Shown piece by piece: positions 9,284 to 18,359 of a stretch of 64,000 nucleotides of DNA (positions are counted from its first letter, which is position 1; each line of letters opens with the position of its first letter). The notes under the pieces were generated by a model. That model saw only the letters and a program-made list of their open reading frames with translations, searched no databases and was not told the origin of the DNA. The translations under genes were made by a program, and so were the position numbers. Source of the stretch: Pirellulales bacterium (GTDB lineage Bacteria; Planctomycetota; Planctomycetia; Pirellulales; JANQPP01); the NCBI GenBank assembly GCA_028289405.1, contig JANQPP010000175.1, positions 1-64,000 on the forward strand. The letters run 5' to 3'.

Positions 9284-9297
9284 GGGGGGCGTCCACG

Positions 9298-10119
9298 ATG
9301 TCCGCTCGCGTCCCGCCAGAGCTACTCCGAGCAGCCTGGATTGGCTCTCGGCAGCGGCGGGAATTCTTACCCGCTTGGGAACTGCTCTCTGTCCGGACGC
9401 GGTTGGAACATGTCCGTGACCCGCGCCGTCTGGACCGGTACTTCTCCTCACCTGGCGCGACACCGAAGATCGTGATCCTGGCCGCGACCCGTCCCGGGGA
9501 GTTTGCCACGCCCCGGATGGAGGCGTTGCGGCAGGCGGCGCCGCTTTCCCGATTGCTGATGCTGCTAGGCCCCTGGTGCGACGGCGCGCTCCGCACGGAT
9601 CCGCCGCCGGCTGGGATCACACTCATTTCCTGGCATCGGGCGACGGCTTGGTTGTCGCGCGAGCTCGCGCGTTGGGCGGACGGCGCGGCTACGAGTTGGA
9701 GCCTGCCCGCCACCGCGACGCCCGAAGACCGCATCCTAGCCGAAGCCGCTTGGTCAAAACCTTCGGCAACGCGCCACGCATCGGTCGGCATCGTGGCAAG
9801 GGAACTTTCCGTCGCGGACGCGCTGGTCCGCGCCTGCCGCTGGTGCGGTTACCCGGCAACATGGCTTCCTCATGCGGCGATCTGCGTGGGACCCGCGCCA
9901 GACGTGGTACTCTGGGACTTGGAACACGGGGTACCGGAGGAAGAAACGATTGCCGATATTCGGTCCAGTTGGGCCGATGTGCCCCTCATCGCGCTGAAAG
10001 GCTTCCCCCGTCCCGAGGACTTGGCAACCCTGAATGCTCATGGCGTCGTCGCCCTCTTGGGGAAGCCCTACCGCCTTGATGATCTGCGGGCACTGCTGGA
10101 ACATCATGCATCAGCGTAA
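9298..10119 (+). CDS. Protein with a C-terminal degenerate receiver domain
   Basis: 273 residues; no recognised N-terminal domain. The last 100 residues look like a response-regulator receiver: VGIVARELSVADALVRA as strand 1/helix 1, PDVVLWDLEHG with Asp207 in the phosphoacceptor position, and LLGKPYRLDDLRALL with the conserved Lys256-Pro pair. The acidic pair normally at the end of strand 1 is missing, so phosphorylation is doubtful. The ATG at 9298 is preferred over a GTG at 9280 that overlaps the previous gene, because GAGGGGGG sits in front of it. Probably works with the HTH-IIA protein. Confidence 0.65.
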   Translation: MSARVPPELLRAAWIGSRQRREFLPAWELLSVRTRLEHVRDPRRLDRYFSSPGATPKIVILAATRPGEFATPRMEALRQAAPLSRLLMLLGPWCDGALRTDPPPAGITLISWHRATAWLSRELARWADGAATSWSLPATATPEDRILAEAAWSKPSATRHASVGIVARELSVADALVRACRWCGYPATWLPHAAICVGPAPDVVLWDLEHGVPEEETIADIRSSWADVPLIALKGFPRPEDLATLNAHGVVALLGKPYRLDDLRALLEHHASA

Positions 10120-10303
10120 GGCAGTTTCTCCGGGACGAACTGCGCTATTCTCCAGTCGTGCCGATTCGCACATGCCGCGCATCCGGGCTGAACATGCCAT
10201 GGCGGGGAACCGCCTTCAGAAATTGCGACTGCTTGCCCGACAGTTATTGAGGGAGTGAAATGACCAACACAAAGACATTCCCAAGGGTGGACCCGTACTC
10301 AAG

Positions 10304-11332
10304 TTACGGGGACGATGGCTCGCGAAGTTGTCCTCCTTGGTCCCGTTCGGGTGTCATCAGGAGGGCCTGCAGGGCCCAGGCGGTCGTGGAAACCCGGTGG
10401 GCATAGCTTTCCGATCCGGCAGGGCGGGTCGTTTCCGGCCAGCACCCTTCCGGGAGTTGGTTGGCGCGGAGATAACGCTGTCCCCGGTCGACGCCCGTCG
10501 AAGCCTCCGCGTCACCCGTGAGCGAAGAGAGCGCAATTACCGCGATAGCCGTATCGAATACTTCAGCCGGATGATTCGCGAACATGCCCCAACCGCCGTC
10601 CGCCTGTTGCGCTTTGATCAGCAACCTCCGAGCACGCTCGCGCTGCCGTTGAGCCGCCTCATCCGTGGCACTGTCCAAACCGAGGATCAAGCCGGCCAAA
10701 TCGACCACGGCATGCGGTTGCTGTTCGCGGAGCCATCGATCGGCTGCCGCGATCCGGGATGGAAACCGTTCGTCATCCGCTTCCCGCAACACCTGGCGGG
10801 CAATCGCCGTGGCTAGGATATTCCCATAGGTGATCGGCGAGCCGACCAGCCCTCCGGCGGAGATTTTCCATAATCCATTCGTCTGCTGATGGGAAGCGAC
10901 GAGTCGCGCGGCCGTATTGCGGGGCAAATCCCAGGCTTCGTCGGCCTTCGCCTGAGCCGCTTGCCGCAGTGCGGAAGAATACTGGATCGCCGAAAGCCGA
11001 TGGTCCTGAAACGGTTCGTCTCCCGCATCGGTTTCCCAACGGCTCGGCTCCCGCAGCATGCGGAGCGAGGGTTCGAGAACGGCATTATCCACGGGATATC
11101 CCCGTCGTTTCGCCAAATACAACACGCGGGCCGCGTCGCCGAAATGGTGGCACGAGTGGCAAGATTTTTCGCTACGCCAGCGGACCAGTTCCTGGCTCAG
11201 ATATTTCACGGCCCGAGTCACGGCCGGTTGGCCTGGGCGGGCAGAGATGGCCGGCACGACTTCCTGACACCGGGCCCTCAGCGGTGCCGCGGAAAGACAC
11301 GTCGAAACCAAGATGATGACGATGGACCGCAT
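10304..11332 (-). CDS. Exported cyclase/prenyltransferase-fold protein with CxxCH motif
   Basis: 342 residues after choosing the Met at 11332, which gives a signal peptide (RSIVIILVSTCLSAAP). Cys58-His-Ser-Cys61-His62 is a c-type heme attachment motif, followed by about 250 residues with the alpha/alpha-barrel repeats of squalene cyclase/prenyltransferase-like proteins: ARLVASHQQTNGLWK, AADRWLREQQPHAVV, ARRLLIKAQQADGGWGM, QRYLRANQLPEGCWPET. There is no DxDD-type catalytic motif, so a terpene cyclase activity is unlikely. Similar planctomycete proteins are annotated only by fold. Heme binding is inferred from the motif alone. Confidence 0.65.
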   Translation of the reverse strand: MRSIVIILVSTCLSAAPLRARCQEVVPAISARPGQPAVTRAVKYLSQELVRWRSEKSCHSCHHFGDAARVLYLAKRRGYPVDNAVLEPSLRMLREPSRWETDAGDEPFQDHRLSAIQYSSALRQAAQAKADEAWDLPRNTAARLVASHQQTNGLWKISAGGLVGSPITYGNILATAIARQVLREADDERFPSRIAAADRWLREQQPHAVVDLAGLILGLDSATDEAAQRQRERARRLLIKAQQADGGWGMFANHPAEVFDTAIAVIALSSLTGDAEASTGVDRGQRYLRANQLPEGCWPETTRPAGSESYAHRVSTTAWALQALLMTPERDQGGQLREPSSP

Positions 11333-11411
11333 GGTCAAATGTGGCGAGCAAGCATCGTGACCAGATTGCTGACCGATAAGCACATATCATATCATTTTTC
11401 ACCGTGGCCTG

Positions 11412-11461
11412 AAAAAAAAGACGGCTGTTGAAAAACGACACAGAGACGTTCTTCAACAGCC
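11412..11461 (-). terminator. Rho-independent terminator for the spondin-like gene
   Basis: Read on the minus strand, a perfect 10-bp stem (GGCTGTTGAA with TTCAACAGCC at 11423-11432/11452-11461) is followed by an uninterrupted run of eight T. It lies 70 bases after the stop of the PEP-CTERM gene at 11532-12464. Confidence 0.85.
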
Positions 11462-11531
11462 GATCGTGGGCCACGCCGGTGGATGATCAGGGAGCGCGGC
11501 CCGTATGCCGGGGAAGGCGGCACGGACTTGG

Positions 11532-12464
11532 CTAGCGACGGCGAATTACTGCCAGCAGGCCCAATCCGGCGATGGCCAGTAAGGCCACCGTGGATGGCTC
11601 CGGCACTGCCGTCACGGTGACGGTGGCGATGCCATTGGCGTATAGGGCCGCGTCATTGAAATCGAAGTTCGGCTGCGAGCCTTCCGGGAAATTCAACGCG
11701 TCGAGTGACAGGGAATCGGTCACGTTGGAAATCGCCAGGCCTAAGCTGCCAGCGGGTGAATCGGGACCGGCCTGGCCGCCCCCCAGCCCGAACAAGCCGT
11801 TCGCGGCGGAGGTCAGGTACGATTCGGCCTCCGTGCCGGCATCGTTGACCGGGGAAGCGTTGAAGCCGCCGATGTTGAAGCTGAGCGAACCTTCGCCGTC
11901 ATAGAGCGACATCAAGTCGTGCGCCGTCGGATCCCCATTCGCCACGAAAAAGTCATTCGACGGGATCACCATTGATGCATAAGACAGATAGCGGTTCGAG
12001 CCGTCGATGCGGATGTCGAATGTCTGGCTCACCGTCTCTCCCGGCTGGATCGGCGGCGGGCCGCTCTCGCTGCCCAACGTGCCGTCGAGGCGAAATTGAT
12101 CGGTAAGGTCCCCGGTACGGACCAATGCGTCGCTCGGGCCCGGCCCGATGTACGAATAGCCGCCATTGATGGCGTCGAAGTCGTTGAACTGGCTGCTCAG
12201 CAGCGAGACGTCGCCATCTTCGGCCAGAGCCTCCAGGCCGGGTTGCGCGGTCAGTCCGCCGTTGTAGCTGTCAAAGCTGCCCGAGTGGAAGCCGACCCAA
12301 ACCGGTGTCAACGCCACGCCTCCCACGGGAGCATTGTTCGTGATTTCGACCCGCACTTGCTGCGTGGCCTGGGCGGAGGCCAGCGAACCCAACATGCTCA
12401 ACGGCAAGGCCAGGGCCGCGAAACAGGAAACGGCCGGACGGAGAAAACGCCAATCAACTTTCAT
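11532..12464 (-). CDS. Spondin-domain PEP-CTERM protein
   Basis: 310 residues. Signal peptide to about residue 32 (LASAQA). The next 180 residues resemble bacterial spondin-N domains: VRVEITNNAP, LTPVWVGFHSGSFDSY, GSNRYLSYASMVIPSNDFFVANGDP. The C-terminus is a PEP-CTERM signal (VPEPSTVALL, hydrophobic helix, RRR end). Bacterial spondin proteins are extracellular and mostly uncharacterised. A strong terminator follows, so it is probably monocistronic. It is divergent from the HAF-repeat gene. Confidence 0.85.
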   Translation of the reverse strand: MKVDWRFLRPAVSCFAALALPLSMLGSLASAQATQQVRVEITNNAPVGGVALTPVWVGFHSGSFDSYNGGLTAQPGLEALAEDGDVSLLSSQFNDFDAINGGYSYIGPGPSDALVRTGDLTDQFRLDGTLGSESGPPPIQPGETVSQTFDIRIDGSNRYLSYASMVIPSNDFFVANGDPTAHDLMSLYDGEGSLSFNIGGFNASPVNDAGTEAESYLTSAANGLFGLGGGQAGPDSPAGSLGLAISNVTDSLSLDALNFPEGSQPNFDFNDAALYANGIATVTVTAVPEPSTVALLAIAGLGLLAVIRRR

Positions 12465-12658
12465 GGAAGTACGCCTCTTTCAGGACAAGGAAGTGGATTC
12501 AAACGGTGTGGCCTCCCGTGCACGTGCCCCCGCCAAAGCGGCCCGTGCGGCGAAATTTACCGGTTAGTCGGAGTTCCTGGCGGATCCTTACAACGAAAAT
12601 CCGCACGGCGGAAATTTTTTTACGTGAAATCGCCCTGGCTTCATCGTGCGCCAAATTG

Positions 12659-12687
12659 TTGACGCTATTTCTGAGTCGCCGTACGGT
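12659..12687 (+). promoter_or_regulatory. Sigma-70-like promoter of the HAF-repeat gene
   Basis: TTGACG at 12659-12664, a 17-base spacer and TACGGT at 12682-12687, 23 bases before the ATG at 12711. A good -35 box with a weak -10 box, placed correctly for a short leader. Sequence match only. Confidence 0.4.
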
Positions 12688-12710
12688 GGAATCAGGGGCA
12701 ACCTTTACGT

Positions 12711-14183
12711 ATGAACATTACCAAAACGACGGAGTGGAGCATCACCGTGGCGAATTGCCAAAGTTGGTTGTGGATGCTTGTCGTCGCCCTGGTTCTCACC
12801 GCGAACGGAGGCCGAGGCGCGGAATTTTTCACTATCGGAGACTTTCCCGGCGGTGAGTTTCGCAGCTTAGCCGTTAGAGTTTCGCCGGACGGTCAAAAAG
12901 TATACGGACGGAGCAAAAGTGGCGATGATCTCAGAGTCTTCAATTTGGCATTTGAATGGACTAAAGAAAATGGTCTTAATTCATTCGACCAATCCTCCAT
13001 TCGAACTCAGCCTGGCACCTTTCTTGGTAGTTCCGCGCATGCCGCCTCCAGTGAAGGCAAAATTGTTGTAGGTTCATTTGGGATTCGGTCGGAAGGCGGG
13101 TCGCTAATTCGTAACGAGCCATTCGTCTGGGATGCGGAAGAAGGGTTTCTCGATCTTTCCGGTATGACAGATGGCGGCTTAACACCGGAGGTCAATAGCG
13201 ACGTCACGCCCGATGGAGACATCGTAGTGGGACATGGCCGCAGACACGTACCAGGAAAGCCACACCCACAGTCTCAAGCCTTTCGCTGGACACGCGAGGA
13301 CGGATTTCGCGCATTGGACAATCTGCTGGATCCCGAGAGTGGTTCTTCACAAAGCTTCTCTGCCAGCGTATCTGCGAATGGCAAAGTCAGCGTGGGATAT
13401 GCGTTGTGGGACGATGATTCACCAATTCGTCGTGAAGCGGTTCGGTGGAATGCCTCTGGACAGGCCACTGGCCTGGGCGATCTCCCCGGTGAACGGGATT
13501 GGAGTCTTGCCTGGGATGTCTCGGCGGATGGTACGATCATCGTTGGCGAAGCCTGGGGCGAACGTGGGCGTGAGCCGTTCTATTGGACGGAAGCCACTGG
13601 GATGATTGGCCTGGGGGATCAGCCTGGGGGCATAATCCATGGAATCGCCCGTGCGATTTCCTCCGATGGCAGTATTATCGTGGGGAGAGGCAGTGGGGAT
13701 CGGGATGATAGTGCCATGATTTGGGATCCGATTCGTGGCGGACGTTCGTTACGCCAAGTCTTGGAAGATGAATTCGGTTTAGGAGAAGAACTTGCTGGTT
13801 GGGACCTCGACAATGCAGTCGATATCTCAGCGGACGGCAAGACGATCGCCGGCAATGGCGTCAATCCCCAAGGAAACCGTGAAGGCTGGGTCGTGGTGTT
13901 GGACGAATTGCCCGACATCCCGGAACTCCGCCCCGGAGACATCGACCTGGATGGCGTGGTGTCGCTTTCCGATTTCACGATTTTGAAAGAGCATTTCGGG
14001 ATCGGAGGGTTTCGCTACCAGGGCGACCTGGACGGCGATTTTGACGTGGATCTGGAGGATTTCAACCTCGTCAAGTCCCACTTCGGCGAAGGCGCGGCGC
14101 AAGTGCCTGAACCGAGTAGTCTGGTGCTGCTCCTCTCGGGTCTCTTCTTTTTTCCTCTGCTTCTCCGCCCGCGCCGCGGCTAG
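12711..14183 (+). CDS. HAF-repeat, dockerin and PEP-CTERM extracellular protein
   Basis: 490 residues. Signal peptide (LVVALVLTANGGRGA). Residues about 60-390 are HAF-type beta-propeller repeats of 40-50 residues, each with a Trp-containing strand and a closing SADGTIIVG-like turn (SVSANGKVSVGYA, DVSADGTIIVGEA, AISSDGSIIVGRG, DISADGKTIAGNG). Two dockerin-like loops follow (PGDIDLDGVVSLSDF and DLDGDFDVDLEDF), then VPEPSSLVLL, a hydrophobic helix and RPRRG. Exported and surface-sorted. Ligand unknown. This dockerin plus PEP-CTERM layout matches the protein at 812-1597. Confidence 0.88.
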   Translation: MNITKTTEWSITVANCQSWLWMLVVALVLTANGGRGAEFFTIGDFPGGEFRSLAVRVSPDGQKVYGRSKSGDDLRVFNLAFEWTKENGLNSFDQSSIRTQPGTFLGSSAHAASSEGKIVVGSFGIRSEGGSLIRNEPFVWDAEEGFLDLSGMTDGGLTPEVNSDVTPDGDIVVGHGRRHVPGKPHPQSQAFRWTREDGFRALDNLLDPESGSSQSFSASVSANGKVSVGYALWDDDSPIRREAVRWNASGQATGLGDLPGERDWSLAWDVSADGTIIVGEAWGERGREPFYWTEATGMIGLGDQPGGIIHGIARAISSDGSIIVGRGSGDRDDSAMIWDPIRGGRSLRQVLEDEFGLGEELAGWDLDNAVDISADGKTIAGNGVNPQGNREGWVVVLDELPDIPELRPGDIDLDGVVSLSDFTILKEHFGIGGFRYQGDLDGDFDVDLEDFNLVKSHFGEGAAQVPEPSSLVLLLSGLFFFPLLLRPRRG

Positions 14184-15057
14184 AACGCGTTTCGGTTCCG
14201 AGTCGCGGTCCTCGCGCCGATTCGACTCATGGGTTCCAGCGCCGGAGACGCTGCACGTCCGTGGGACACGCCTTGGCAGCCTGCCGGATCGCGAGTTTTC
14301 TTGCCGCGAATCCCGCCGTGAGCGAATTTCCACAAAATTCGTGCAAATCTCGCGGACACGCCCATGTAGGAAGCGTTTCACTTATACTCGGGCCAACATT
14401 CCCGCTTGGCACCTCTGAGGTTATCCACTCATGGAACGTGGAATCGGTCGGCGCTGCCGCGCCCTCTCGAACATTCAGCCAGCGCGGCAGATGGCATAGG
14501 CCGTTTGAAAATCACCGACGGGCGGAGAATTCAAGAAATTTCCGACATGCCCCTATCCAACGTGCGTGGTTACGCGGAACTGGACGGAGGATTGGATTTC
14601 GTCGCCACCGCCACGGCCCAAATCCCTCCCGCTACTCCGGGGGCCGCCTCCACCGAGATTACCGACACCTTCATCCTCAAGACCGACGGCCAGCGGATCG
14701 ACATCCTGCTCGATTCCTTGAACTTCAATCCGCCCGCCAATACTACCGATTTGACCGCGTTCGACGGCGGTATTTACTTCGCCTCGTTCACCACCGCTTT
14801 TGGCAGTGAGCCGGCGCGTTACACGCCTGAAAATGGCTTCGAAATCTTGGCGGATATCGACCCCACGGGTTCTTCGTTTCCCGATGACTTCACTGTGCAT
14901 GACGGAAGCCTGTACTTCATCGCCGATCGCGGGCCGAAGGAGACACAGAACTTCGATTATCGACTCTGGCGATACGATGGCCGCAACCTGACGCAGGCCG
15001 ATGACGGGCAGCCGCTGGCCAATCTGGCGCTGGGCGCCGTTTCCGTGGGATCGGCTT

Positions 15058-15065
15058 TGTATTAT
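15058..15065 (+). repeat. Left 8-bp target site duplication
   Basis: TGTATTAT, identical to 16562-16569 on the other side of the element. Eight bases is the usual duplication length for ISL3-family elements. Confidence 0.85.
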
Positions 15066-16561
15066 GCCTCGTCACCAGAATCTGTGGGTGAAGTTCGGCT
15101 CGGGTAGTTTCCCAAGTGTGTGGTAGAGGGCGATTTGCAGCGCTTCGTGCGTGCGATAGCCGTAGGCCTTTTTCATGGTCAGTTTCGCCTTGCCGTTGAA
15201 ACCCTCCACGACACCCGCCGACAACGCGCCATTCGCTCGAAACCAGTTCAGCAGCAGCGGTCGATGCGCCCGCAGGCTCAGGGCAACCTTCTTCAACGGT
15301 TCCAGCCGTGACCGCAGCGTGCGAGTCATCCATTCGTTCAGGAACCTGCCGGCCCAGCTGGCGGTGCGATATTCCCAGAACCGCTGGAAGTCTTCGCGCA
15401 GCAGCCAGGCTCGCACCGTCCGCAGGTTGTACGTCAGCAACTCCTGTAGCGTGACCGTCTGCCGGTCGCTCAGATTCTCCGGACGTTTCAGCAGACACCA
15501 CCGCGTCTGCTTCAAGACCGGTTCGTAGCCATCCGCTTTCAGTCGTCGCGTCTCGTCTCGGCGGACCTGATCCACGGCTTCGTTGAGCTTCTTCATCACG
15601 TGGAAGCGATCGAGGATATGTACGGCGTTTCCGGCCCGATCCCGAACGACGTCCAGGTAGTTCCGCCACATGTCGCTCACCACGAATTTCAGCTCGACGA
15701 TCTGCTCCGGCAGCAGCCGATCGAAGAAGCGATGCAAGGCTTCCTGCGTGCGTTCCTCAGCGATGAACAGCAGCCGCTTGCGGCCTTCGTCGATCTGGTA
15801 GACCAGGGTCAGGTACTTGTGTCCTTTCCGCCACGCAATCTCATCGATGCCGATGGAAACCACGTTTTTCCACGTGTCATGGGCGATCCCCCACAGCACC
15901 GCGTAACGCACACTGCGATACACCGTCTGCCAGGATGTATGGGAGATGACCGCGACTTCCTGCCAGCTCAGCCGTTTCGCCCAGTTCGCCAGAAACCAGC
16001 GGTAGGTCGTGGTTGTCCGATGTTTGCCGTCTCCCCACGGCACCTGCTCGATCACGACACGGTTGCAGTCAGGGCAGTCCACGCGACGCATCCGGTAGAC
16101 AAAGAACACGGCGATCCCCCACAACGGTACAAACTCGAAGCGGCGGGCCTGCCGCTGGTGGTCGTAAATCGGTCCCGGTCGGCGGCACTCCACACACACG
16201 GGACGCGAATTCTTCCGCGGGCGAAGGTGGACCTCCAGTTCCTGTCCCGAGGCGGACCAGACCACGTTCGCATACACGAACGACTTGAACTTCTGCAGCT
16301 GATTAAGGATCGATTTTAGTGGCATCCCGTCGCTCCCGTTGCCAGTGATGCGTGACTTCCGAACACACATCCTGCAACAGTCGGCGGGGTGCTTTCATCT
16401 CTGCATCCAAAACCCTGACAAACCCTCAGATGCCCCGTTCGCCTCACCGTCGCATCGCCTTCACCCTACCAGGCGATGCGCTGGGGAGGTGACAAGGGGC
16501 CCCGTTTGCTGAGCCCGAGCCGAAACACCTCGAAACGACCCACTCATTCCGGTGAGGGACC
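15066..16561. mobile_element. ISL3-family insertion sequence, complete, 1496 bp
   Basis: The outer 24 bases at each end are imperfect inverted repeats, 17 of 24 matching, sharing the core TCACC-GAAT--GTGGGT. A second shared block (TTCGGCTCGGG) lies inside each end at slightly different distances. Flanks are identical 8-bp copies. One intact transposase fills most of the element. The intact ends, matching flanks and open transposase suggest a fairly recent insertion. About 235 bases between the transposase start and the right end hold no gene but contain a GCATCGCC/GGCGATGC hairpin near 16454-16480. Confidence 0.9.
15072..16325 (-). CDS. ISL3-family transposase
   Basis: 417 residues from the Met at 16325 (MPLKSILNQL), the typical start for the family; a longer frame begins at 16370. 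An N-terminal zinc-finger region has paired cysteines (CVECRR, DCPDCNR), then a helix-turn-helix. The DDE triad is visible: GIDEIAWRKG, VVSDMWRNYL and GVVEGFNGKAK. The stop codon lies inside the left inverted repeat. No frameshift or internal stop, so probably still active. It cuts and joins DNA at the element's ends. Confidence 0.93.
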   Translation of the reverse strand: MPLKSILNQLQKFKSFVYANVVWSASGQELEVHLRPRKNSRPVCVECRRPGPIYDHQRQARRFEFVPLWGIAVFFVYRMRRVDCPDCNRVVIEQVPWGDGKHRTTTTYRWFLANWAKRLSWQEVAVISHTSWQTVYRSVRYAVLWGIAHDTWKNVVSIGIDEIAWRKGHKYLTLVYQIDEGRKRLLFIAEERTQEALHRFFDRLLPEQIVELKFVVSDMWRNYLDVVRDRAGNAVHILDRFHVMKKLNEAVDQVRRDETRRLKADGYEPVLKQTRWCLLKRPENLSDRQTVTLQELLTYNLRTVRAWLLREDFQRFWEYRTASWAGRFLNEWMTRTLRSRLEPLKKVALSLRAHRPLLLNWFRANGALSAGVVEGFNGKAKLTMKKAYGYRTHEALQIALYHTLGKLPEPNFTHRFW

Positions 16562-16569
16562 TGTATTAT
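16562..16569 (+). repeat. Right 8-bp target site duplication
   Basis: TGTATTAT, identical to the copy at 15058-15065. Together they define the element boundaries. Confidence 0.85.
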
Positions 16570-16959
16570 GGGCGGATCGATGCTCGGGACATCGACCGGT
16601 TGTTCACGGCCATTCGTTCCGGAAGTGACGATCCAGCCTTCGATCTCGATCAAGATTCTCAAGTGGAGCGGTCCGACATGGATCTGCTCGTGCGGGAAAT
16701 TCTCCGCACGGAGTATGGGGACGTGAACCTGGATGGCCACATCGGATTGGACAATTTCCGCGTCGTGCGGAGCAACTTCGGCGAGGAGGTCGCGGGCTGG
16801 GGTGAAGGCGACTTGGACGGTGATAGCGTGGCGGGGCTGACCGACTTCCTCTTGCTCAAATCCAACTTCGGATTCTTTCGCGATGACTAGCCGCACCTCC
16901 AAATGGGAATATATATTCGTGTGCATACTTCAACCGACGATCCGACAAAGGTGCAATTC

Positions 16960-18270
16960 ATGACAGACAACCTGTATCGATACTTCTCGCGGCTTCTGAC
17001 TTGCCTGTTTCTGGCAGCGGTTTGGACGGCAACGGCTCATGCGGAGCCTCGGAACACGGGGCCGCTTGTGGAAGCGCCACCTTCCGAGGCCGGCATGTCC
17101 GCTGAACGGCTCCAGCGGATCGACCGCATGTGCCAGCAGGCGATCAAGGACGGGGATGTGCCCGGCATCGTGGCACTGGTCGCACGGCAGGGGAAGATCG
17201 TGTACCACAAAGCCTTCGGCATGGCGGATAACGCCGCCGGCAGGGAACTGCGAAAAGACGACATCTTCCGCATCGCTTCGCAGACCAAAGCCATCACAGC
17301 TACGGCGGTGATGATGTTGTGGGAAGAGGGCCTCTTCCGGCTGGATGATCCGATCTCGAAATACATTCCCGAATTCGAATCAGTCGGCGTGCTCGACGAA
17401 TACAACGAGGAAGACGGGACTTGGACCACGGAGCCGCCAAAGACGCCGATCACGATCCGCCACCTGCTCACGCACACCTCTGGCCTCGGCTACGGCGTGA
17501 TTGATGGCGATGAACGCTTCCGGAAAATGTACGCGGACGCCGGCGTCACGGATCTGTTTACCACCGAACCGGTGACTATAGCCGAAAGCGTGAAAAAGCT
17601 GGCCACGCTTCCCCTGCACCACCATCCGGGCGAGAAGTTCACTTACAGTGAGGGGCTGGATGTGTTGGGGTATTTCATCGAGATCGTCTCCGGCAAGCCA
17701 TTCGACGTCTTCCTCCAGCAGCGGCTGTTCGAGCCGTTGGGCATGGAAGATACGGCCTTCTATCAGCCGAAGCAAAAAGCGGACCGGCTCGTCACCGTGC
17801 AGCGCCCCGAGGATGGCGAGTGGGTCCGTTATCCGGTGACGTTTTACGATCCGGATTACCCGATCAAGGGGGCCAAGACCTTCTTCTCTGGCGGTGCGGG
17901 ACTTTCCAGCACCGCCCGGGACTATGCCACGTTTCTGCAAATGTATCTCAACGGTGGACAGCTCGGCGGCCAGCGGATCCTGAGTCGTACCACCATCGCC
18001 ACGATCATGGGCAATCAAACGGGCGAACTGTTTGGCGACAAGAATAAATACTACGGCCTGGCCTTTGGCGTCGTCGCTCCTGGCGGGGAGGCCTTCGGCG
18101 GCATCGGCAGCCCGGGCACCTTCGATTGGGGTGGCTACTTCAATACCCAGTATTTCGCGGACCCCCGGGAAGGCACGATCGGCATCCTCATGAAGCAAAC
18201 CCAGGGCACCACGCGAGATAACACCGGCTGGAAGTTTCGCTTGCTGGTCGGCCAGGCGATCGACGATTGA
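16960..18270 (+). CDS. Exported beta-lactamase-family serine hydrolase
   Basis: 436 residues from the Met at 16960, which starts a signal peptide (LLTCLFLAAVWTATAHA); an upstream frame from 16903 adds non-signal residues. Class C beta-lactamase/esterase fold: Ser107-Gln-Thr-Lys110 is the SxxK nucleophile motif, HTSGLGYG follows, and FTYSEG carries the Tyr motif. Planctomycetes have many such proteins, acting as esterases or peptidases rather than antibiotic resistance enzymes. It appears independent of the catabolic cluster downstream, because a terminator-like hairpin spans its stop codon. Confidence 0.9.
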   Translation: MTDNLYRYFSRLLTCLFLAAVWTATAHAEPRNTGPLVEAPPSEAGMSAERLQRIDRMCQQAIKDGDVPGIVALVARQGKIVYHKAFGMADNAAGRELRKDDIFRIASQTKAITATAVMMLWEEGLFRLDDPISKYIPEFESVGVLDEYNEEDGTWTTEPPKTPITIRHLLTHTSGLGYGVIDGDERFRKMYADAGVTDLFTTEPVTIAESVKKLATLPLHHHPGEKFTYSEGLDVLGYFIEIVSGKPFDVFLQQRLFEPLGMEDTAFYQPKQKADRLVTVQRPEDGEWVRYPVTFYDPDYPIKGAKTFFSGGAGLSSTARDYATFLQMYLNGGQLGGQRILSRTTIATIMGNQTGELFGDKNKYYGLAFGVVAPGGEAFGGIGSPGTFDWGGYFNTQYFADPREGTIGILMKQTQGTTRDNTGWKFRLLVGQAIDD

Positions 18271-18281
18271 ATCGCTTTTTT
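18256..18281 (+). terminator. Terminator overlapping the serine hydrolase stop codon
   Basis: GCGAT/ATCGC stem (18256-18260/18271-18275) with a 10-base loop, then six T. The stem begins within the last codons of the gene. Five base pairs is short, so strength is uncertain. Confidence 0.5.
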
Positions 18282-18359
18282 AGTGCTGGGGAAAGTGATC
18301 GCGCGTCTTGGTTTCTGGTATGATGTAGCCTCGAAAAACGTCACATTGAGGTACCCACC

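Larger units (their letters stand above)
14406..16890 (+). pseudogene. Dockerin-containing beta-propeller gene broken by ISL3 insertion
   Basis: Two in-frame pieces flank an insertion sequence: 14406-15065 and 16570-16890. Removing the element and one 8-bp target copy rejoins the frame exactly (ALYY followed by GRIDARDIDRLF). The first piece has propeller-like repeats with a TDGxxI core (ITDGRRIQEIS, KTDGQRIDIL, RYDGRNLTQ). The second has dockerin-type loops (DVNLDGHIGLDNF, DLDGDSVAGLTDF). No signal peptide is found ahead of the first piece and the upstream 200 bases give no sensible extension, so the 5' end may also be lost. The insert brings a stop 14 codons after the junction. Confidence 0.8.

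Noticed and set aside
10121-10143. GCAGTT/AACTGC hairpin after the receiver-domain gene
   Set aside because: No T tract follows; not enough for a terminator call.
12600-12621. TCCGC/GCGGA hairpin plus seven T, read as a plus-strand terminator
   Set aside because: No plus-strand gene lies upstream; both neighbours are divergent. It may be chance or a leader structure.
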